A stretch of DNA of 64,000 nucleotides. Origin: Clarkia xantiana subsp. parviflora (taxonomy: Eukaryota > Streptophyta > Magnoliopsida > Myrtales > Onagraceae). Made by a program: the position numbers and the translations under genes. The stretch's first letter is position 1; each line of letters begins with the position of its first letter. Below the pieces are notes generated by a model. That model did not search any database. It saw only the letters and a list, made by a program, of their open reading frames with translations, and was not told the DNA's origin. The DNA lies in assembly GCA_036873135.1 (NCBI GenBank), contig JAPTYO010000003.1, positions 26,250,001-26,314,000 of the forward strand. The letters are read 5' to 3'. Positions 23,158 through 36,600 of the stretch are shown here, one piece after another.

Positions 23158-23300
23158 GTGTAATATGGTGTAACAGTTTAGCGTTTTATCTATTAATTCG
23201 ATGTCTCGGGTTTAAATCTCACCGAGACTCTGGGAATGAAAAAATATTCATAATCAGTATTTTACTCTTTACGGTCTGACCTGATATGATGGAGAATTAC
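23158..23300 (+). mobile_element. tRNA-derived SINE
   Basis: A-box-like TATGGTGTAACAGTTTAGCG, B-box-like CTCGGGTTTAAATCTCACC, then a body GGAATGAAAAAATATTCATA and TTTACTCTTTACGGTCTGAC. The same body appears in several other places in the window. It resembles the widespread plant Au-type SINE. Confidence 0.6.
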
Positions 23301-23533
23301 TCCAAGTGCGTGAAATAGGCATACTACTACAAGTGTTGCCCTCTTAGCATATATGTAAAAATATTCATGACCAACACACTGTCTACTACCCCTTACATGC
23401 AACCCTACTAGTACGACGAGTGATGATTATTATAGGTTTGGGGAGCAAGTATGACGAGTGGTACCTTCCTGATGAGTCCCCTAATATATCTAACAGGCAA
23501 AAAAAAATATGTTAATATGTGTTTTTATATATA

Positions 23534-24043
23534 GGGTTAAGAATCTAATCACGGTCTCGAAGTTTACACCATGTTGTTTTTAGGTGTTCTAGGTTTAAAT
23601 TGTTAATAAGTGTCACATGTCTCATTTTCGTTGCTTTTGGTTTTCCGTATGTATTTTCTGTTAAATTTGACGGATTTTGGTCCAATGGATCCACAAATTC
23701 ATCAATAAGAGTATTTAAAGAAGAGTAAATAATAAAATGGCACTCCCGATTTCCTTTAACTTATGTCGATTATTGTATACATACAGTGAAATTGAAGAAT
23801 TCATGCAAAAATGAGGTTCATTTTTAAATTAATTTGTATAAATATACATGGATTGAAGAAACTTATACCCAAATCCGTCAAATTTAACAGAAAAGCTGAC
23901 AGAAAACCTAAAAACAACGAAATCGATACATGAGACACCTATTAGCAACGAAAACGAAACATGAGACACACACCTAGTAGCAACAAAATTTAAACCTAGT
24001 ACACCTAAAAATAACATGGTGCAAACCTGTGAGTGTGATATAT
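23534..24043. mobile_element. Family C element, larger copy with long arms
   Basis: GGGTTAAGAATCTAATCACG opens the element. GTTTACACCATGTTGTTTTT and TAGGTTTAAATTGTTAATAA on the left are mirrored on the right by AAAATTTAAACCTAGTACACC and AAAATAACATGGTGCAAAC. The centre around 23700-23840 is unpaired AT-rich sequence. The right terminus is degraded. Confidence 0.7.
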
Positions 24044-25062
24044 GGTGAGTCGTGTTAAATATGCGTTACGTCATTATCGAATCAATTTCGAACACGTAGA
24101 TTTTCACCTTTTATGTCAATCGGTCAACTTCTAATGGTTCGAATTTTGGTTTTTACTTCCTAGTCTTTCTTTAGATAATAATGCTTCTTTTTTTCAGAAC
24201 CATAACTTTTATTAGTGATTTCTCAAATGGCCAAACATTAGACACTGCTAAACGCTAAGAGGATTTCTAGGGCAAAAAATTAAGAAGCTTTCTAGCTATT
24301 TACATAAAATCCAATTAAAAATGTATATGATTAATAATTTATTACTATGATAGCCGTGTGTCAACCAACATATTGAAGCCTTAAAATTGTTTTGGTATTA
24401 TTAATACCTTATTATTGTTCCATATATATAGTTAGGTTTAATTTAGGTCTTATATGAATTACTACTATATATGAATAAAAAAATAAATTAAAGGATAAAT
24501 CATAACATTTACTCCCAATTTGAAATGATAAGATGAATTAAGGGTTTGATCCAATATGACAACATCAAATCGATATCCAAAAGCGCGATACGAATCCAGA
24601 AAAATGCGCACAAACACAATTAGGTATTGCGCGTGCTCGAGTAATATGATTACGAATGAGGGAAAAAGAAGGTGAGTTTAGGGCATGAAAGATTTACAAT
24701 ATGATGGCTTCCATTGTCTATGAGCACTTTAATTATATAGGCAGGTAGTGAAGATTAGAGAGGCTTTTACTTCATTAGGGGTTGGCATTTTGTGCTATCT
24801 TTTTCCTTTTGCAGGGCCTTGCAACATGCAAAAGTTTGAAGTTTTTGTAATGGATGCTGATAATTATGTGCATAGGGATTGGATTTTGATGTAAAACCCT
24901 AATTATGGTGCCCCCATATAGTTTATTGTGCCCATGAAAGTGAAAAGGAATCTGAAAAGTCATATTCTTTCCAGGGTTTTGGTTGCTAACTTTCAACCCC
25001 TAGCTATATCTAAGGTGTGTTATTCCAGACAGGTATATATATATAAACACATATCATAAAAT

Positions 25063-25215
25063 ATATTTTGTAGCGATTTAACGCTTAATTCGTTATAATC
25101 AAAAGTTTCACGGTTAAATTCCGTTAACCCTGAGAATTAAAAATATTTATCGTCAGCACTAGATTATTATGGACTGACCCAATGCAAGTAGGGATTATTC
25201 TGAGTAATATTGATC
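25063..25215 (+). mobile_element. Degraded SINE
   Basis: TAGCGATTTAACGC resembles the A box and TTTCACGGTTAAATTCCG the B box. The shared body TGAGAATTAAAAATATTTAT and GGACTGACCCAATGC follows. Confidence 0.45.
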
Positions 25216-25983
25216 AAACATGTTACGGGTGCTAATCTCTTGATATCCCCCTTAAATACCCTGAAAAAAACTAAATATATATTAACATAATTATAATTTT
25301 TATGGTTCAAATTTTGAGTTTTCTATGTTAGTATATTTTGGATCATTAATTACTTGTCATATATCCATCGAAGGGAGTAGTAGGTTGAAGTTGAAGTCCA
25401 TTGAATGTTGCAAATGGAGTCATTTTATGGAGCGTTTGGTCATGCCGTACTAATAAATACGCCGTAGAGTAGAGAGTTATGCATTATAAGTGTAAATAGT
25501 GTGTCCTTGTGTAAAGAAATTCGATATGAATGAGCGTAGGAGTAAGAAATGTAATTTTTTTTTTTTTTTTATAACGAAATGCAAGTACTCTAGCTAGATT
25601 CTAGAAGACATCATTAGTTATTTAGTTAGTACACGTTTTTACAACGATTTTATTTTGTACAAGTGACACAATAAAGTTTTATATATATATAGTCCGTATT
25701 TATATTTGGTGCGATATAAGTGGTTTAATTTACCAAACCAAACCTTACGTACTAATTTTGTATTATCCCATATAATAGTTCTTGATCATATAGCCAATCA
25801 AACATGGCTTATTACAGTGTCGAATGTAAATACTATATATAGTGTACCACATTTTCCTCTATTCCTGTTTTAAACTCTAGAAACATTAGGGTTTTCCATG
25901 CATATATATATACCAATATAAAATGTGAGAGTTGTCCTCACCCCTAAAAGGTACCTCTTGAACATTTTATTTTTATTTTATTT

Positions 25984-26024
<41 letters not shown>

Positions 26025-27487
26025 TTAGTTTCCATATTTTTTATTTTATTATATATATATATGTGTTATATTTAATTCCCCTATTTTTATAAAATTGACG
26101 ATTTAGTCTTTTTATCTTTGAGACCCATCTATTTATCTTTACTATTACTAAAAAAACCATTTAGTTACATTTCATTATTTTAGTTTTTTAGGTCGCTTAA
26201 TTGGTAGGTCACCGTTGTTATTATTAATTTATCCATCAAATATACTTAACAATTAGAGTGAACATGCATTCAATAGGTGCAAATGTAAGGTAGATGCATT
26301 TATTTTTCCATTCACTATATCACCGATTTGGGGATGTTCTGCTTGTTGACATTTTTGTATCAAATAAATTAGTCACTTGCTAACTCATATAACATATCAA
26401 ATATGGATCAAACGTGATTCTTGAATTTTGATTTTACATATAACATGTTACTCAATGTTTAATACTTAATGACTCGAACTATCGATTTAGTTCTTGCGTT
26501 TGTAAATTCAATCATATTTGGTATCTCCTAATTGATAGTTGAATAAATAGTTAAATTGAATTCAAGTATAAACTTTAGACATTAGTGTTTTTAAAAAATT
26601 GATGATTTAGTCCCTACAATATTTGAGTATTACTAAAAATTTCATTAGATAAATTGCATTAACTTTTTTGTTAAGGTTGCTTAACTGACATGTTACATTA
26701 ATTATCATTAACCATAAAGTATGATATGTACTCAACTCATGCAAACTTCGAGTACATGTTGAGATTTTTTTGTATCACATATATCAGTCACTTGTCAAAT
26801 CATATCAAATGTCAAAATATGGTTCAACCACGGTTCTTGAATTTGGATCTTTTACAAATAACCTTGTACTCATTGTCCAACATTTAGGGTCTCGAATCAT
26901 TAATTTAGTTCTTCCGTCTGTCAAGTAAATCAAATTGTAACCTAATTAATAGTTCAATAAGTAATTGACATATCAAGTATAAACTTTAGATTTTAATGAA
27001 TTGAAATTTCCTTTAACGTCCCGTTGGCCAATTTTTTTTTTTTTTCCCTTTAGCGTTAAATCAAATTTTGTTGGTATTATGATATAAAATTGCATGAAAA
27101 GTGTATAGTTACATTTGTATAGGTCAAACTGCTCCACCGATAAATCTAAGTGGCTAATTACGGGCTTACATTCTTCACACCTCAAGTTGATAAATTAGAT
27201 ACAACTTTGTCGTTAATAACTCACATCATGCTAATCCAACTCATTATTAGTTATAACAGTAAATTAGTATCGTAATTTAAAACAATATTTAATTTTTTGA
27301 CTTAATTATCCTCTTCTATTTTTCCTGTTTTGAATTACTTTGTGTCGTTCTTTTCGATCACAGATTCATTTCTCGCAACCCCTAAACTTGGCCATGTATT
27401 AACTACATATTAAAATATTAGAAAACTGAAGATAAATTATGTATTTTGAAATTTAGACGATTGATACGCGTGTAACGCACGCGTTAA

Positions 27488-27494
<7 letters not shown>

Positions 27495-27568
<74 letters not shown>
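27495..27568. repeat. Long AT dinucleotide microsatellite
   Basis: About 37 uninterrupted AT units. It abuts a hairpin (ACGCGTGTAACGCACGCGT, 27464-27484) that resembles a plant Helitron 3' terminus. A downstream AT-rich insertion site is common for such elements. Confidence 0.95.
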
Positions 27569-27571
<3 letters not shown>

Positions 27572-29663
27572 AAAGTGCCTTCAAAACATGGAGACTAATT
27601 AACCATTTTAAAAAATATATAAAAATGGGAGATAGCATACCACATTTGATATTTAATTATCCCTTATTGTTTGACTTTGCAAAGTCATCATTTCTATATA
27701 TCCTCACTGTTTTTTTTATTCTTAAAATTAATAATTGATTAAATCATCTATCTTTTAATTGATTGGTCTAATAATTAATTGTTAGGTTAGGTATATGCCA
27801 ACATTGATAATTTTGTGAATAAGGGGATAAATATCGAATGTAGTATATTTCTTTATTTATATATTTCCTCATTGACATGATAATATATATTTTTTTTATT
27901 TATTTTCAATATATATTGTCTTTTTAATTATTAAAATATTTATATTTTATTAAAAAGAAAGTATATTTTGATTGTTTATTTTTACTCTAACTTTAGTATT
28001 ATGGGTGTGTAATAGGGTTATGGTGTAGGCTAGGATGAGAAAATTGAAGAAGCTTGATTGAAAAGAAAAGGACACAATATATTAATTTCCCCTACCTATT
28101 TTCCCCTAATTATTTGTGTAGGTTATTAATAATAGTTACTTTAAATAAGCACACATGTAAGTAAGGTCACATGCCCTAGCTTGGGGCATTGATAGATGTT
28201 TCCATATTATTAGAAATTTATTAGCTCCTCATTTTGTTTCCATGCCTTTGCCCATCTTTCATATCCTTTGAAGGATTCTCTGCCCAATATTATTTTTGTT
28301 TTTGCTTCCATCTTCTTTTTACTTAATTTTAAGGTATAATAATAATTCAAGTTTGAAATATAATTATAGAAAACTAGTCATTAGCAAAGTGTTGTGCAAA
28401 GTTTTACTTAAAAATAAAGTATTTCGTTATAATATTACTAATTTGTGATTTTCACTAGAATTTTTTAAATTATTATATTAAAATTATATATATCTTAGTT
28501 TTGATTAATTTGTTAAATTAGTGCACGCCGGTTAGAAATATATAATATAGAAAGGTCTTCATCTAATTTCATATGGGAAAAACCATTTGTAAATTAGAGT
28601 ACCGTAGAAAAAATTATCACTATAATATTAAAATACTCAAGATTAGACATTAAACTATATTTAATGACGTGAATTATTCTGTTACATTTTAAAACGTCGA
28701 ATTATTTGTTCTACCACATAGCACAACACACTTTTAAGACTATAAACTTTATAAGTAATTTTAAAACTTAAATTGCAAGTTTTCTACTTATGTTGTTAAC
28801 TATCTAGTTTAATCAAACAAAATTATACTTATTTAAATTACTCTTCATTAGTGGGTCAAAAATGTTAATTTGGCTTATATATAACAAAGATTTGAGATTA
28901 TTACAAGTTTAATTTTTAGTACCCATCTATAGTCCAAAAAGTTTCACATATAAAAAATATTCAACTTTAACTTACACTTTGGATTTAAAAAAAAAAACAA
29001 GACATACATATAAGGGCTTGGCTAAATTGGCTAAATGAAGTCTACTTAAATTCAAGTCGATTTTAAGCGTCGAATTAGGAGCTATAGTACATCAGGTATA
29101 AGAGCGAAACAAACATAACAATGATTATTTATCAGATTTCAATGTGAAAAATTAACGTATATTTAAGTTAACTTAATTTTAGTCAAATTATATATTACGA
29201 TCGCCTTCGATACGAAATTAGTAGATTCTACATTTACACCACATACCATTTCAATGTATAACAACTTCGACAATATCGATCAATAATAACCATTTAATCA
29301 AACGAAAGCTAGTCACTGTGGTGTGGACTTCATTTTCAAAGAAACGTTTTGGGAAAGACTTGTTCTTCCAATTAAAATGAATGCAGATTTCCATTTTCGA
29401 TTTTTTTTCCATTTCCAATTTTATATCTTCAATTAATTAATTAATGTGTCGCTTTCTCTGCATTTAATCTCCACGGTCCACCACCAATCATCAAATCTTG
29501 ATTACATTACATTCAATCTTTTTTACTAATATAATATATACTGAGGCAAAATAATAATATTATGTAGGGTATTAGTATTTATTTTTTTCCTCAGTATTAT
29601 TACAACTACAAAACCAGACTGGTATTTTATTTGGTAGCTAGGTTGTAAGTATATAATCATCCA

Positions 29664-29770
29664 ATATGGTCCAGTGGTTCAACATGTCGTCTCTTAATTA
29701 AGAAGTCATGGGTTCAAGCCACGCCCCTATTACGGAAAAATATTTATGTTGAACACTTTATCCTCTAAAG
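29664..29770 (+). mobile_element. tRNA-derived SINE, forward copy of an inverted pair
   Basis: TATGGTCCAGTGGTTCAAC (A box) and TCATGGGTTCAAGCCACG (B box) are well preserved, followed by CGGAAAAATATTTATGTTG and CACTTTATCC. The spacing of the boxes fits an internal Pol III promoter. The sequence between does not close into a clean cloverleaf, so I do not call a tRNA gene. Confidence 0.65.
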
Positions 29771-29775
29771 ACTGA

Positions 29776-29853
29776 CTATGTGCGCGATTTCAATGAGGAT
29801 TGAACCCCTGACATCTTGATTAAGGGGTGACGTGCTGAACCACCAGACCGTAT
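29776..29853 (-). mobile_element. tRNA-derived SINE head, reverse copy
   Basis: On the minus strand: ACGGTCTGGTGGTTCAGC (A box) and GTCAGGGGTTCAATCCTC (B box). It faces the forward copy with only a few bases between, giving a head-to-head inverted SINE pair. Confidence 0.65.
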
Positions 29854-31133
29854 TACATGATTTTTTTTACCAAATCAAATATAAGATATTACATAACCTA
29901 CATTTTTTACCAAACATTTCTGATAACCTATAATTTTATAATTTACAAGTATCTCAAAACCAAACTAATACTAAATAATTCATAACATTCATTACTCAAA
30001 ACCGTATTAGAACTGATAGGAACCGAAACCGTTACAGAATCGTTAGGAACCGATCGCTTCCAAGTACCGTTTAAGGAACATGTTACATTTTTTTTTTCTT
30101 TCAAAAGTCATTTGGTTATGAGTATCTAATTGGAATTGAAACCTGGGTCCTTGCTACATTATTCGAAACTGAAATTTAATCCATATATTCCAATATTTTT
30201 CACAAAAAAGAATCTCAAATTTTACAATCATAAAACACAGAAATCTAAAAAAAAAATAAGGTAGGGATACTAATTTTTGTATACAATTTTGGTATCGGAT
30301 GTTTATCCAACCCAAAACAGAAAATACTGTTTCCAAGAATTTTCAACAGAACATTTCTACCTGGGACCGGTCCAAAACCCTAATCCGGATCGGTTCCGGG
30401 TCCAACCAGGTATTTTGCTCACCCCTAATTTTGATCACTAACCAATCTTTTTTAAGTAAACTGCTGGCTTTAACTTGTACAAAGTTACAGAGTCACAATA
30501 AGTTAGCTTCTGTTCAATGCCGATGGAAACTTGCATTTTGATATTGTGTATTGTCCTGCTTTATTTTTCAACCTAAATGCACTTTTGAGAAATCTGTACT
30601 TTGCTAGCTGAACTTTATGAAACTTGCAATTTAGTAACTGATCTTTAAAAAAATTCACAATTTCATAGCTGAATTTTGATGGCATGTGATGCGCAGATGC
30701 ATGTCACATTCGTAATTAACTACAAATTAGACACAGTCAGCAAATTATAACTTTACATAAGTTCAGCTAGCAATTTGTCTAAAAAAGTTCAACTAAAAAA
30801 TTGTACTGACCGTCAAAGTTCAACTAGCAAGTAGGTAATTAACCTGAGAAAGAATGTAGTGTTGCCAAACTAAGCTCATACAAGTAGCAACATATCATTA
30901 TCATACACCCATATCATTAAAAGCAACAATTCAATTACTAACTGAAAACTATTGAAATCCAAATTGGTTCAACCAAATATAAGGGTAACTGATGTAGCAT
31001 CTACAAACTACTTTATGACAGAGGACTTTGTGCTGAGCCTTATGCTATACAGATTTATGAAACACATTCAGTTTAGGAGAATTCTGCAATTTAAGAACAA
31101 CAAGCTACCACCATACCTCAAACCGAACAATGA

Positions 31134-32316
31134 TCAGTCTCGAATCCCGAGTTCAACTTCAAGCTCGTCGTCATCTTCAAAGAGCTTTAGGAACCGAGCT
31201 TGCTGCTCCTGCCTCTTCTTCCTTTGCCATAACTTGAACAGGAAAAAAGAAAATGCCACAACGGTTACTAGACCGAGAAGCACGATCAACAATTTCAAAC
31301 CAGTTGAAGGATTGGAAGATTCGTGAGTTGTTGGTTTCGATGGTTTATCATCGCCTAATCCTGTAAAAACCCGAGCACTTCAGTATTGCAGCAGCATTCA
31401 AAGCTGAGATGATGCATAATGCATTATTGTAAATAGAAATTTGCAAATCAAGAACTTCTCTTTAAGCCAATTGGAAAAGACACTACCCATGAATCAACCA
31501 ATGCAAGAGAATATCAAAGTTAGCTAGTTATACATACTAGAAGACAATACCCCCCAATGAATCAGACAAAAGAATATCAAATTTGTTAAATTTATTAGTT
31601 TGTCATTGTCAAATTTAGGAACTTCAACATTGGCTTTTTTAAATCATACATATATAGGGTTAATTACCAAAAAGCAAACCCAAATTTGAGTGTTTTGCAA
31701 AAAAACCGAACTTTTTTTCTTTGCAAAAAAACAAACTCGACTTTATAAAAACTTAGCACAGTACAAACTACAGTACAAACTACGTTGAATATCAAAATTA
31801 AGCTAGTTATACATACTAGAAGACAACACCCCCAATGAATCAGACAAAAAAATGTCAAATTTAGGAACTTTAACATTGGCTTTTCTTAAATCATATATAT
31901 AATCTCCATCCCTTACAGATCGATAAGGACAAGCTTTGAACAATACATTAGCTCTTCTCTCAATAAAAAAACATATAGTTGTGCCCTAAAATTCAGATTT
32001 TGGCTTCTATTATACGCCAATCACAACTACATGGATTTTGAATCAATCTCCTACCGAGACCATGAAATAAACAGAATTGAATCCAAGGAAAGCTAGAAAA
32101 ATAATCAATCAATAAATTGAACGCAAATTCGAAGCATAAATCTTCAACGAGAAATTGAATTTGAGAAATCGAGAGATAAAAACCTGAAAGGAAACAGAGA
32201 GAGAAGCAGCAAACGAGAAATCTGAGCTGCGCGGATGTTCTTGGAGATGCGAATCTAAAACCGCCATTCATAACTCCGATCTCGTCCTTCTTCTCTGATC
32301 TCATCGGCCTCTGCAT
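31134..32316 (-). CDS. Small single-pass membrane protein of unknown function (2 exons, 119 aa)
   Basis: Exons 32316-32184 and 31360-31134 join across a split glycine codon. Residues 1-30 are basic and polar (MQRPMRSEKKDEIGVMNGGF). Residues 31-45 form a short hydrophobic segment (LRFLVCCFSLCFLSG), which could be a signal anchor or part of an uncleaved signal. A proline/serine linker (DDKPSKPTTHESSNPSTG) leads to a strong transmembrane helix (LKLLIVLLGLVTVVAFSFFL). The cytosolic tail is basic then acidic (KLWQRKKRQEQQARFLKLFE, DDDELEVELGIRD). I recall conserved plant proteins of unknown function ending similarly, but cannot name the gene. Internal Met codons at residues 5 and 16 are alternative starts. 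The intron contains a duplicated segment. Confidence 0.75.
31524..31905. repeat. Duplicated segment in the intron of the small membrane protein gene
   Basis: AGCTAGTTATACATACTAGA, then GACAAYACCCCC, AATGAATCAGACAAAA and TTTAGGAACTTYAACATTGG, occur at about 31524-31645 and again at 31800-31900. The copies are separated by about 150 bases starting GGGTTAATTACCAAAAAGC. The intervening block looks like an insertion into, or the spacer of, a duplication. Confidence 0.8.
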
Positions 32317-32439
32317 GCTGTTGAATTGCTTGCGTTTACATTTCAGCGAATCTGATCCAGAGACGCGTCTTTTTTTTTTTTTTTTTTTTGGCCAAAGAGA
32401 CGCGTCTTTTTCAAAATGCGTTTTTCTGTTTATTGGAAA

Positions 32440-33350
32440 GCTAGATATTACCCCTCATGTTTGGGATAATTATAGTTTTCCCCTAATGTTTCGTATGTTT
32501 GACTTTGGGCCACTATTGTTATTTTGGACAATTTGCTAGTTAAGGTCTCATTTCGTGGACAACTTTATTAGCTCGAATTTTCATTTGTGGCTAATTTTCT
32601 AGTTAGCAATTTTTCCATACGTGAAAATTGATCAATCAAATTGTCTAAAAAGTGTAATATGAGTTAACAAATTGTCTAAAAAAACGGACATTTCTACCAT
32701 GCTTCACAAGCACAATGCTTGTGACTATTTTTTAGTCTTTTTCTATATTGCCCTAAAGGTGAACCTTAGAGGGAAATTGATCTTATTAATGTTATGATAC
32801 AAATAATACGTGTAGTTAAAAAAAACATACATTTAAAGTTTTTAAAAGTTTTCTAAATGTTACTATTAAGTCCACTCTACTATGCTTCTTCACAAGCACC
32901 ATACTTGTGACACTATTTTTGTATTTTTCTATGGCTTTAAAAGTGAACTCTATAAAAAAAATTAATATTATTAATTTTATGATACAAACACAATATAATT
33001 TTAAGGGTTTTTAAAGTTTTGTAAATGTTACGGTTAAGTCCACCATAATAAGCACAAGCATGGTGCTTGTGAAGTATGGTTGAAAATCCCGCACTGCATG
33101 GTGCTTGTGAAGCATGCTAAAAAAAAACAATTTCTACTAATAATTTGTCCACAAAGCAGCGAAATATGTACTAACAAATTGTCCAAAAAAAACATCAATT
33201 AGAAATTCGTCCAAGTTATCAAACATAAACTAGCAACTTGACAACTTCCAGAGTTTAATATAAAAAAAAAACATCAATTAGAAATTTGTCCAAGTTATCA
33301 AACATAAACTAGCAACTTGACAAACATAAACTAGCAACTTGACAACTAAA
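32440..33350. mobile_element. Nested MITE/foldback relics
   Basis: Outer sequences with repeated GACAATTTGCTAGTTA / AACTAGCAACTTGACAA / AAATTGTCCAAAAAA motifs flank an inner element of about 420 bp (32697-33117). The inner ends CCATGCTTCACAAGCACAATG and CATGGTGCTTGTGAAGCATG are inverted repeats; further internal copies of GCACCATACTTGTGA lie at about 32896 and 33058. The outer right flank also has a short tandem repeat (ACATAAACTAGCAACTTGAC, 33298-33343). No coding potential. Confidence 0.6.
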
Positions 33351-33637
33351 CCGGATTTTAATCATTATAAGAGTGAATATTATGTTTTAAGAAATATTTA
33401 AGAGATAAAAATGCATATTTTGTAAACTTTTGTGCAGTAATCCCTCAAGTTATATTTTTTGTCCTTACGTGCCCAACAAGAAACTTCGACCCAAGTTCCA
33501 ACTTCCAACCCAACGACATATAAGAAAGCTATAACAATAGCATTAGATCTCACAGTTTATGCTGTCCAAGTTCAACAACAATAATACAAATCATTCTGAA
33601 TAGTTTTCGACACTCGAAAAATAGCGATTTCCGGGTT

Positions 33638-36600
33638 TTACAACAAGAAATTAATTGGCAATCTTCTGCATGTACAATCATACAGAGCCTGGAAGAAACT
33701 CTTGGGTGCTTCTTCCTCTGGCAACTTCAGAAGAAGCGCAACACTCGAAAACCCGGGATGGTGATGACTCGAGCTCGCATCGACTTCATCGTGCTTTATA
33801 TTGTCGATCGACAACTTCGGCTTCGATAGGGCCCACTGCATCGCCCATATGGCTAAGGGTCTCATGTAGCAGATGGATCGGTATTGTTCGTCGTTGTTCC
33901 ACGCCTCCGGTGTCTGAAAAGCATAACTACAACAACAAACATAATGGTATTACTGTCTTTTTCAATCTCTTTCTAGCAAAACGCTCAAAGTTTAGTTTGT
34001 TTCGATGGGTTAGTATATTGTTTAGTTACTTATGTTTGCACAATGTGATTAGATTGTTACTTTTGTTTTTTGACGTTATAGTTTGGTTAACTACGTTCCA
34101 AAATGTGATTAAATGGTACCCCTACAATTAATTCACTGTGTGCTTCATATGTATCAAACTGTCACATTGCCAAATGTAAGCAACCAAACTATATATTAAC
34201 TTTTTAAATTGAAAATGGAGATATATAACTAACCCGAGGCCTTGTGGGGCCCACGCGGTCTCGTAGTTGCCATATGCGGTCTGGAAGGCCATATCGGTCA
34301 TTCCCTCCTGAATCATGGCAGCAGCGACGGAGTACGTCACGCCAGGCCAGACTTCCCTCGACTGCATTGCTGACATGTCAATCCGTCCATCTGGCAGCAT
34401 CCCGTTCATCGCCCCTCGGGTCCCGCCCTTCACCTTTAACACATTAAACTGGTAGACTTTCTCCAGCGCGCTTCGAACTCGGTCTTCATCTGCAATAGGA
34501 GGAAGACCGCACGCTCCAGCATACCTACAGTTTATCCAACCAACCATGAAGAAGTTAATTAAAGGATTAAGAATCCCAAGTTTGCATCATGTTACTTTTA
34601 GGTATTCCAGGAAATCCGTCAAATTTAGCATTAACAACGGACGGAAAATAAGAAAACAACGAAAACGAAACTTCAGACCCTATTTAGCAACAATTGAAAC
34701 CTGAGACATATGTTGCAAACTTAAGACTGTGATTAGGTTTTTAACCCTTAATCGAATCTAGCATGTGAAATGACGAAGCAGGACAAGCATCGGGATCAAA
34801 TTTACTCACCATTGTCCGGCCAACTGATCGGCCTGAATCGACTTACTCGTGGCTGATCCACTGTTATCATAGTCGAAATACGAGCCATTCCATAAACTAT
34901 CATTATAAACAGTCCTTGCTTTCTGATACTTGGCCAGGAAGTAACTAGCCGAAGCAGAATCACCAATTTCACGTGCCATTGCCGATGCCGCCTGAAGAGC
35001 CGCCACCCAAAGCCCTCCACAATAAGCACTTACCCCACGAACCGACCACGCATCGTATGTTTGATCCGGAAACCCTTCATTTTCAATCATCCCGTCTCGA
35101 TCTTTATCAAACTGATCCATGTAAGCTATCGCAGTATAAACCGACGGCCAAACAGCCCTTAGAAATTCCTTATGGCCCGTGGCAACGAAATCTCTATACA
35201 CTTGAAGAACGAATTTCGAGTTCAAATCCTTCCAGCGAGCCGAATTGAAAAGATTATAAGCATTCACTTCAAACCAGGGGTCGTTAAGCCCGATATCGTG
35301 AGGAACGGCACCCAGAACCTTCCGCGGGACCCACTTCCCGTCGCTCATGATCTTCATCCTCTCGGGATCGTGTAACATTACGGCAGCTGCAAAGTCTCGC
35401 TGAATGCTGAGCTCGAGCTTTGGAAAAAGCATGATCAGAGCAAAAGACGAGTAGAAATGGACGTCGTAAGTGTTCCACATCAGGTACTCGTTTCCTTCGA
35501 GATAAAGGAACTGACCGATGTTTTCTTCTCCTTCCGGGAGCAAGTAGTTTCCAAAAGCAGAATTCGATGTTTCTGGGTGGTGAATGTGCTCAAGTGCAGT
35601 GGTCATCCTATCAATGATTTCAGTAGCAGTGTCCTTGATGGATAGGTTTTTGAAGTTCGTTGTGGCTTGGTCGAGCGAAAATTTCCTTTTTCCGTTTGCT
35701 GTTAGTTTCTGTATCGGGGGCGATCCATCTATACGAGGAAAAACAGATGTTATTCGGTTGGATTGTCAAAAAGAGAAATTTTAGATGAAAAAACTACACA
35801 GGATGTAACAAACCTGTCCAGATAGTGCCCCCTGAATTTAGATAGTAGAGTTCGTTGAAAAGAGTAATCGGGTACCTGGGAGAAAACTCGATCATCAGTC
35901 AAGAATGTTTCGACAAGACAGTTTTTAGAGATCAATTGAGAAAAAAAAAATGGAATTTTTACCACTCGGGAAGACGTTTATCTTCGAGGATCGGTGTTTG
36001 CCATGATTCTATCTGAGCTTCCCACTCAGCATGCTCTGGTTGAAAACAATCAGAAGGAACATAGATTCTCAAGTTACACAAATGAGTTCTTTCTTAGCAT
36101 ATAATGTTGTGTAATCGACTTTAGCTTTTGTAATTATCAAAGTTGCACAAAGATTGGAAACAGAAAGATCCAATAAATGCAAGGGTTTAAGGATCTTTTG
36201 GTACAACATGTTTGACTAAAGTTTATTACCAAAATCCAACTTTGGTCAAACATGTTGTACCAAAAGACTTTTTATCCCTAAATGCAAAAAGAAAACTTAA
36301 GTCTATAATCATTTTACCAAGGATTGCATCATGTGCAATGTTTGCGGCTGCATCTCCATCTCTCCCATAAAATTTTGTGTAGCGCCTAAAATACAGGAGT
36401 TGTCGTTAATTTTTAAGTTGAAGTGCTCAACCTTTAAAACTGTAGTAGTAAGGCTACTTACTTAAAATATGCCTTTTCACTGAATCTCAGTTCTGGAGAA
36501 TCCCATGCCAATGAGAATGTTACTGTTCGGACACTTCCCGGAGGAACAGTCACAGAGGCTGCTACTGCAGCACCAATGGATGATCCGGGTTCTGATGGCT

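Larger units (their letters stand above)
24044..31100. other. Seven-kilobase gene-free AT-rich region
   Basis: I find no supported coding exon on either strand. Contents are AT microsatellites (25986-26020, 27495-27568), SINEs (25063-25215, 29664-29853) and a hairpin like a degraded Helitron terminus at 27464-27484 (ACGCGTGTAACGCACGCGT). A possible hAT-like MITE tail at 30355-30427 ends TGCTCACCCCTAA, and palindromic MITE-like sequence lies at 30570-30840. All recorded open frames are under 85 residues and lack domain signatures. Confidence 0.5.

Noticed and set aside
29664..29740. Possible tRNA gene
   Set aside because: A and B boxes are present but the arms do not form a proper cloverleaf, and a SINE body follows.
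33655..34131. 158-residue plus-strand frame over the last glucosylceramidase exon
   Set aside because: Antisense to a well-supported exon and runs on into intron DNA.
35172..35645. Plus-strand short frames within the large glucosylceramidase exon
   Set aside because: Antisense shadows of the 919-base catalytic exon.
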